Below, piece after piece: positions 15,050 to 16,110 of a stretch of 16,110 nt of DNA. This DNA comes from CAYZEZ01 sp964477295 (GTDB lineage: Bacteria; Bacteroidota; Bacteroidia; Bacteroidales; SM23-62). A model generated the notes under the pieces. That model was not told the origin of the DNA. It saw nothing but the letters and a program-made list of their open reading frames with translations, and ran no database searches. Every line of letters starts with the position of its first letter. The first letter of the stretch is position 1. The DNA is taken from assembly GCA_964477295.1 (NCBI GenBank), contig CAYZEZ010000090.1, forward strand, positions 1 through 16,110, given 5' to 3'. The position numbers and the translations under genes were made by a program.

Positions 15050-15811
15050 ATGATAAGAAGCTTACCATTAGTGTTTTCATTGCTCGTTTGCTTTTCGGCG
15101 TGTTCTTCTAAGCGCGAAGTTGAGCCAACAGGTCTAATTGCCAGGTTAGGAAGCACACCAACAATTGACGGCGTATTTGATCCTGGGGAATGGGACGATG
15201 CGGAGATTGCGCGGGCAGATACGATCGAACAGTTCAGGATAAAGCACGACGGTGTTAACCTGTATTTCGCTGTGCGGGCGGGTGGAGGTGACCTTGTGTT
15301 TAACACAGATGAGGGTATACGTGTCCTCCATTGGTCCGCTCAGTTGGGCTCAGCGGAATACATGAAGTCCGATACATTGACACAGTCACTTGCCAAACCA
15401 TTTGCCTATGAACTATGGGGTCTGCAAGACGAGTCACCTGCCGTCATCCAGGAGACACTTGCAGGATACCTGGCCGAAAACGGTTGGGCGGCGAATACTG
15501 CCTCGATGGGTAACTTGATGCAATCAGAACTGGCAGTTTCGTTTGATTGGCTGGGGCTAAAAACCGATTCGGGGCGATTCGTAGAGATACCGGGTGTCCG
15601 TATTGGTGCTGGTCTCATGATTACCAGGGACGACCCGAGGAAGGAAGAGCTTCTTGCGCTGTCCCGGGAGGAGATGAAAAAGCTGTATCCATCCGTGTCC
15701 TGGCCAGCGGAGTCTCCGGCAAAGGACTCTATAGGTATGGGCGGCCTGCAGGATACCATACAAATAGATGCAGCAGACTATGGTAAGATCTGGATTGATC
15801 TTCGGAGATAA
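15050..15811 (+). CDS. Lipoprotein with CBM9/DOMON-like domain
   Basis: The 253-residue product begins with a lipoprotein signal (hydrophobic residues 4-16, lipobox FSAC, lipidated Cys18 followed by SSKRE). The mature N-terminal domain has TPTIDGVFDPGEWDDAEIAR (36-55) followed by FRIKHDGVNLYFAVRAGG. This is the opening of family-9 carbohydrate-binding or DOMON-like beta-sandwich domains (IDG...L/F..GEW...; then xDxxNLYxAV). Such domains bind sugars, haem or other ligands and often sit on exported proteins. The ligand here is not evident, and the second half (about 105-253) has no motif I can name. The protein probably sits in the periplasm or outer membrane. GC content in four hand-counted lines is about 54%, well above the rest of the window, suggesting a different origin. 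There is no clear ribosome binding site before the ATG. Confidence 0.78.
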   Translation: MIRSLPLVFSLLVCFSACSSKREVEPTGLIARLGSTPTIDGVFDPGEWDDAEIARADTIEQFRIKHDGVNLYFAVRAGGGDLVFNTDEGIRVLHWSAQLGSAEYMKSDTLTQSLAKPFAYELWGLQDESPAVIQETLAGYLAENGWAANTASMGNLMQSELAVSFDWLGLKTDSGRFVEIPGVRIGAGLMITRDDPRKEELLALSREEMKKLYPSVSWPAESPAKDSIGMGGLQDTIQIDAADYGKIWIDLRR

Positions 15812-15926
15812 CCTTTAAATCTGGAGTTCCTATTCAGTGATAGCCTCAACGCAAGTTGGTGCCCACCTTACGAAACTCATTTGGACCCATTTCCGGAACT
15901 ATTGTTAAACAAAGGAGGAAAGAAAA

Positions 15927-16107
15927 ATGAACAGGAAAAAGATCGGACTAATAATGTTTTAATTTGGCGTAATATGCATTATTGTCTGGCAGGCTCTGAC
16001 CTGGTGGTGAAAGCATCAATGTGACTTTGAGCATTGGAATGTTGCTGCTTTTCGTGGGGCACTATCTGGTTGCAAAAAGATCAAAGCAAGCAACTCCCGG
16101 TCAATAG
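15927..16107 (+). pseudogene. Broken gene for a small two-helix membrane protein
   Basis: A strong Shine-Dalgarno (AGGAGG, 15913-15918) precedes ATG 15927. The frame reads MNRKKIGLIMF, then stop TAA (15960-15962), then FGVICIIVWQALTWW and a second stop TGA (16008-16010). Moving to the next frame at about 16003-16008 continues as GESINVTLSIGMLLLFVGHY, then LVAKRSKQATPGQ and TAG (16105-16107). Read together, these form a plausible protein of about 60 residues with a positively charged start, two hydrophobic helices and a basic tail. It therefore appears to be one gene carrying a nonsense change and a frameshift. Two sequencing errors are possible but less likely. The original function is unknown. 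Confidence 0.55.
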
Positions 16108-16110
16108 TTA

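Noticed and set aside
1..16110. CRISPR array, insertion sequence, phage or toxin-antitoxin genes
   Set aside because: No regularly spaced repeats, transposase, integrase or recognisable toxin/antitoxin motifs were seen on either strand.

Overview
The window looks like chromosome from a member of the Bacteroidota, probably an environmental Bacteroidia-type lineage. The evidence is a long secreted protein with a type IX secretion (T9SS) C-terminal sorting domain, several copies of the Bacteroidota -7 promoter motif TAnnTTTG, mostly weak Shine-Dalgarno sequences, and a sugar-kinase/RapZ C-terminal fusion of a kind I associate with this phylum. Base composition is moderate (about 40-45% GC) except near the right end.

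Left part (1-7432, plus strand). A tight three-gene run encodes a glycine-rich, Ig-containing T9SS cargo protein, a polytopic GT-C family glycosyltransferase and a Blc-type lipocalin lipoprotein. A second pair follows: an unrecognised 173-aa protein and a signal-peptide-bearing WG-repeat plus leucine-rich-repeat protein, 14 bp apart. This part is largely cell-envelope and surface material.

Middle (7457-13393). The tRNA 2-thiouridylase gene mnmA (plus strand, GTG start) converges on a minus-strand series. In transcription order the series is: a kinase fused to a RapZ-type C-terminal domain, a 43-residue cysteine-containing basic mini-protein, a MurU-like sugar-phosphate nucleotidyltransferase, nhaA and cysH. 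The first three are only 12-17 bp apart and look like one unit. A plausible reading is an amino-sugar or muropeptide salvage route (kinase then nucleotidyltransferase) with a built-in amino-sugar-phosphate sensing domain. cysH has its own good promoter, which also fixes its start at an internal ATG.

Right part (13480-16110). This is a looser, accessory-like stretch. It holds an unrecognised 151-aa protein, a frame-disrupted glycine-zipper mini-protein, a two-copy imperfect direct repeat, an AT-rich (about 31% GC) isoprenylcysteine-methyltransferase-like membrane protein, a GC-rich (about 54% GC) CBM9/DOMON-like lipoprotein and a broken small membrane-protein gene. The sharp composition swings and two decayed small genes suggest insertion and decay.

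No rRNA, tRNA, CRISPR array, insertion sequence or phage gene was recognised. The most interesting parts are the kinase-RapZ_C / mini-protein / nucleotidyltransferase cluster and the decayed right-hand region.
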